64,000 nt of DNA from Styela clava (taxonomy: Eukaryota; Chordata; Ascidiacea; Stolidobranchia; Styelidae): positions 7,586,151-7,650,150 of the forward strand of contig NC_135257.1 in NCBI RefSeq assembly GCF_964204865.1. The letters are read 5' to 3'. The notes under the pieces are model-generated. The model saw only the letters and a program-made list of their open reading frames with translations. It searched no databases and was not told where the DNA came from. Shown here piece after piece: positions 62,809 to 64,000 of this stretch. Made by a program: the position numbers and the translations under genes. Within the stretch, counting starts at the first letter, position 1; every line of letters begins with the position of its first letter.

Positions 62809-64000
62809 ATGGCTTTAGCAAACGACCCTCAATTAGCTTATTCCTGTGACATTGAAACGTGCAATAATGTAGGAGTTGTTGATTTAAATTCTTCTCAATC
62901 ATTGTCTGACTTTTGTATTTTCCATGTGAACATTCGATCCCTGCAAAAAAATATTGATAAATTAACAACCCTATTATCTAATTTCTCATCCCCTCCACAA
63001 ATAATTGCGATAAGCGAATCAAAGTTATCGTGTAACCCTGTTTCCAACACTAATATTGATGGGTATAGCTTTATACACATGCCATCCATCACAAAAGCAG
63101 GTGGTGTTGGTGCTTATATTCGAAACGATCTCATCTATAATGAAATTTCAGATTACAATCTCAATCACTCCAACTGTGATAATATATGGTTTGAAATAAG
63201 TTTGGCCAACGCAGTCAATAAGATAATTGTTGGTGTTATATATAGGCATCCTCGTAATAATATTCCAAGCTTTACTAATGCATTTGAAGCATCTCTTGCT
63301 AAATTGGCAAAGAAACAGTTTTTGATACTAGGAGATTTTAACATTAACTTACTTACATTGTCAACTAATGCCCAAATTGCAAATTATGCCGATATGTTAA
63401 TTTCTCACAATGCCAAGTCATTAATCACTAAGCCTACTAGAGTGAGCAGTACATCATCAACACTTATAGATCACATTTATACTAATATTTCAAATTTTAG
63501 AATCAAATCTCATGTAGTTCTCTCAGACATAACAGACCATTTTCCTGTTATGTGTTGCCTCAGTGGCATAAAACCAGCCCATACAAATTATGTCAAAATA
63601 GCAAGGGACATGTCAAAATTCTCGATCGATTGCTTTCGCACAGATACACAAGTAATTTTTCATAATTATATTGCTAGAAACAATTTGAGTTCCCAAAACT
63701 TTGATGGTGTTTTCAGCGAATTTGTAAAATCTTTTGTTCACCTGATTGATCGCCACGCCCCGCTTCGACCACTCTCACGTCGTCAAAAAAGGCTACGATC
63801 AAAACCATGGCTAACCAAAGGGCTGCTTGCTTCTATTCGCCACAAAAATAAGATGTTTGAATCCCACTTTTTGAAAGGGAACACTTCCGAACGCTCCTAT
63901 TTCAAAAAGTATAGAAATGTTTTGATTAGAGCCATAGATGATTCAAAACAAACCTATTATCAAAACCTTATTGCTAAAAACAAAGGTAATCCTAGGTCAA
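62809..64000 (+). CDS. LINE ORF2, apurinic-like endonuclease region, partial at window edge
   Basis: An open frame of 397 codons runs from the ATG at 62,809 past the window edge. It encodes an APE-type endonuclease: FHVNIRSLQKN, IIAISESKL, GGVGAYIRNDL, IIVGVIYRHPRNN, FLILGDFNINLL, TRVSSTSSTLIDHIYTN and SDITDHFPVM, covering the catalytic Asn, Glu, Asp/Asn and His motifs. The following residues (RHAPLRPLSRRQKRLRSKPW, then LTKGLLASIRHKNKMF) form the linker before reverse transcriptase, which is outside the window. The pattern fits the CR1/Jockey group of non-LTR retrotransposons. No stop or frameshift occurs in the visible part. Confidence 0.9.
   Translation, partial: MALANDPQLAYSCDIETCNNVGVVDLNSSQSLSDFCIFHVNIRSLQKNIDKLTTLLSNFSSPPQIIAISESKLSCNPVSNTNIDGYSFIHMPSITKAGGVGAYIRNDLIYNEISDYNLNHSNCDNIWFEISLANAVNKIIVGVIYRHPRNNIPSFTNAFEASLAKLAKKQFLILGDFNINLLTLSTNAQIANYADMLISHNAKSLITKPTRVSSTSSTLIDHIYTNISNFRIKSHVVLSDITDHFPVMCCLSGIKPAHTNYVKIARDMSKFSIDCFRTDTQVIFHNYIARNNLSSQNFDGVFSEFVKSFVHLIDRHAPLRPLSRRQKRLRSKPWLTKGLLASIRHKNKMFESHFLKGNTSERSYFKKYRNVLIRAIDDSKQTYYQNLIAKNKGNPRS

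Overview
This is eukaryotic, intron-rich, AT-rich nuclear DNA from an invertebrate animal. All three well-supported host loci and the paralogous receptor pair lie on the minus strand. A NEDD4-type ligase, an HSBP1, a BTB-Kelch protein and class A receptors fix it as metazoan. An invertebrate chordate such as a tunicate is my best guess, because the NEDD4 protein is very close to vertebrate NEDD4L, but the window alone does not prove this. No bacterial-style operons, rRNA, tRNA gene or CRISPR array were seen.

Layout. Positions 1-10,105 hold two tandem copies of a seven-transmembrane receptor gene with a long Thr/Pro-rich ectodomain. Copy A (347-2068) runs off the left edge; copy B (4785-9509, 7 exons, 617 codons) is complete. 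About 600 bp of upstream DNA and an old hAT-type insertion are shared by both copies. Positions 10,106-15,249 are intergenic, with LINE and hAT debris. HSBP1 sits at 15,250-15,471 as a single exon. A 4.8 kb gap follows, containing a CpG-rich patch near 18.3-18.8 kb.

From 51,910 down to 20,256 lies a complete NEDD4-family E3 ubiquitin ligase gene. I assembled 26 coding exons from splice sites; they total 2646 nt, an exact multiple of three, giving 881 residues: C2, four WW domains and a HECT domain with catalytic Cys848. Its introns carry many short non-autonomous DNA transposons whose target-site duplications can be read directly. A single-exon BTB-BACK-Kelch gene (52,731-54,392) lies 820 bp upstream of it on the same strand.

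The right end is mobile-element territory: a tRNA-derived SINE, a decayed PIF/Harbinger transposon with both ends intact (57,634-60,386), a poly(A)-tailed retroposed fragment (60,605-60,759), and the 5' part of a non-LTR retrotransposon with an intact ORF1 and an open ORF2 running off the edge (61,707-64,000).

Most interesting signals: the duplicated mucin-stalked receptors, a conserved SGK-type phosphosite in the NEDD4 linker, an inverted pair of MITEs flanking the first HECT exon (a possible circular-RNA arrangement), a strange 0.6 kb block built from one short motif in both orientations, and a CRE/E-box cluster inside the 10 kb C2 intron.
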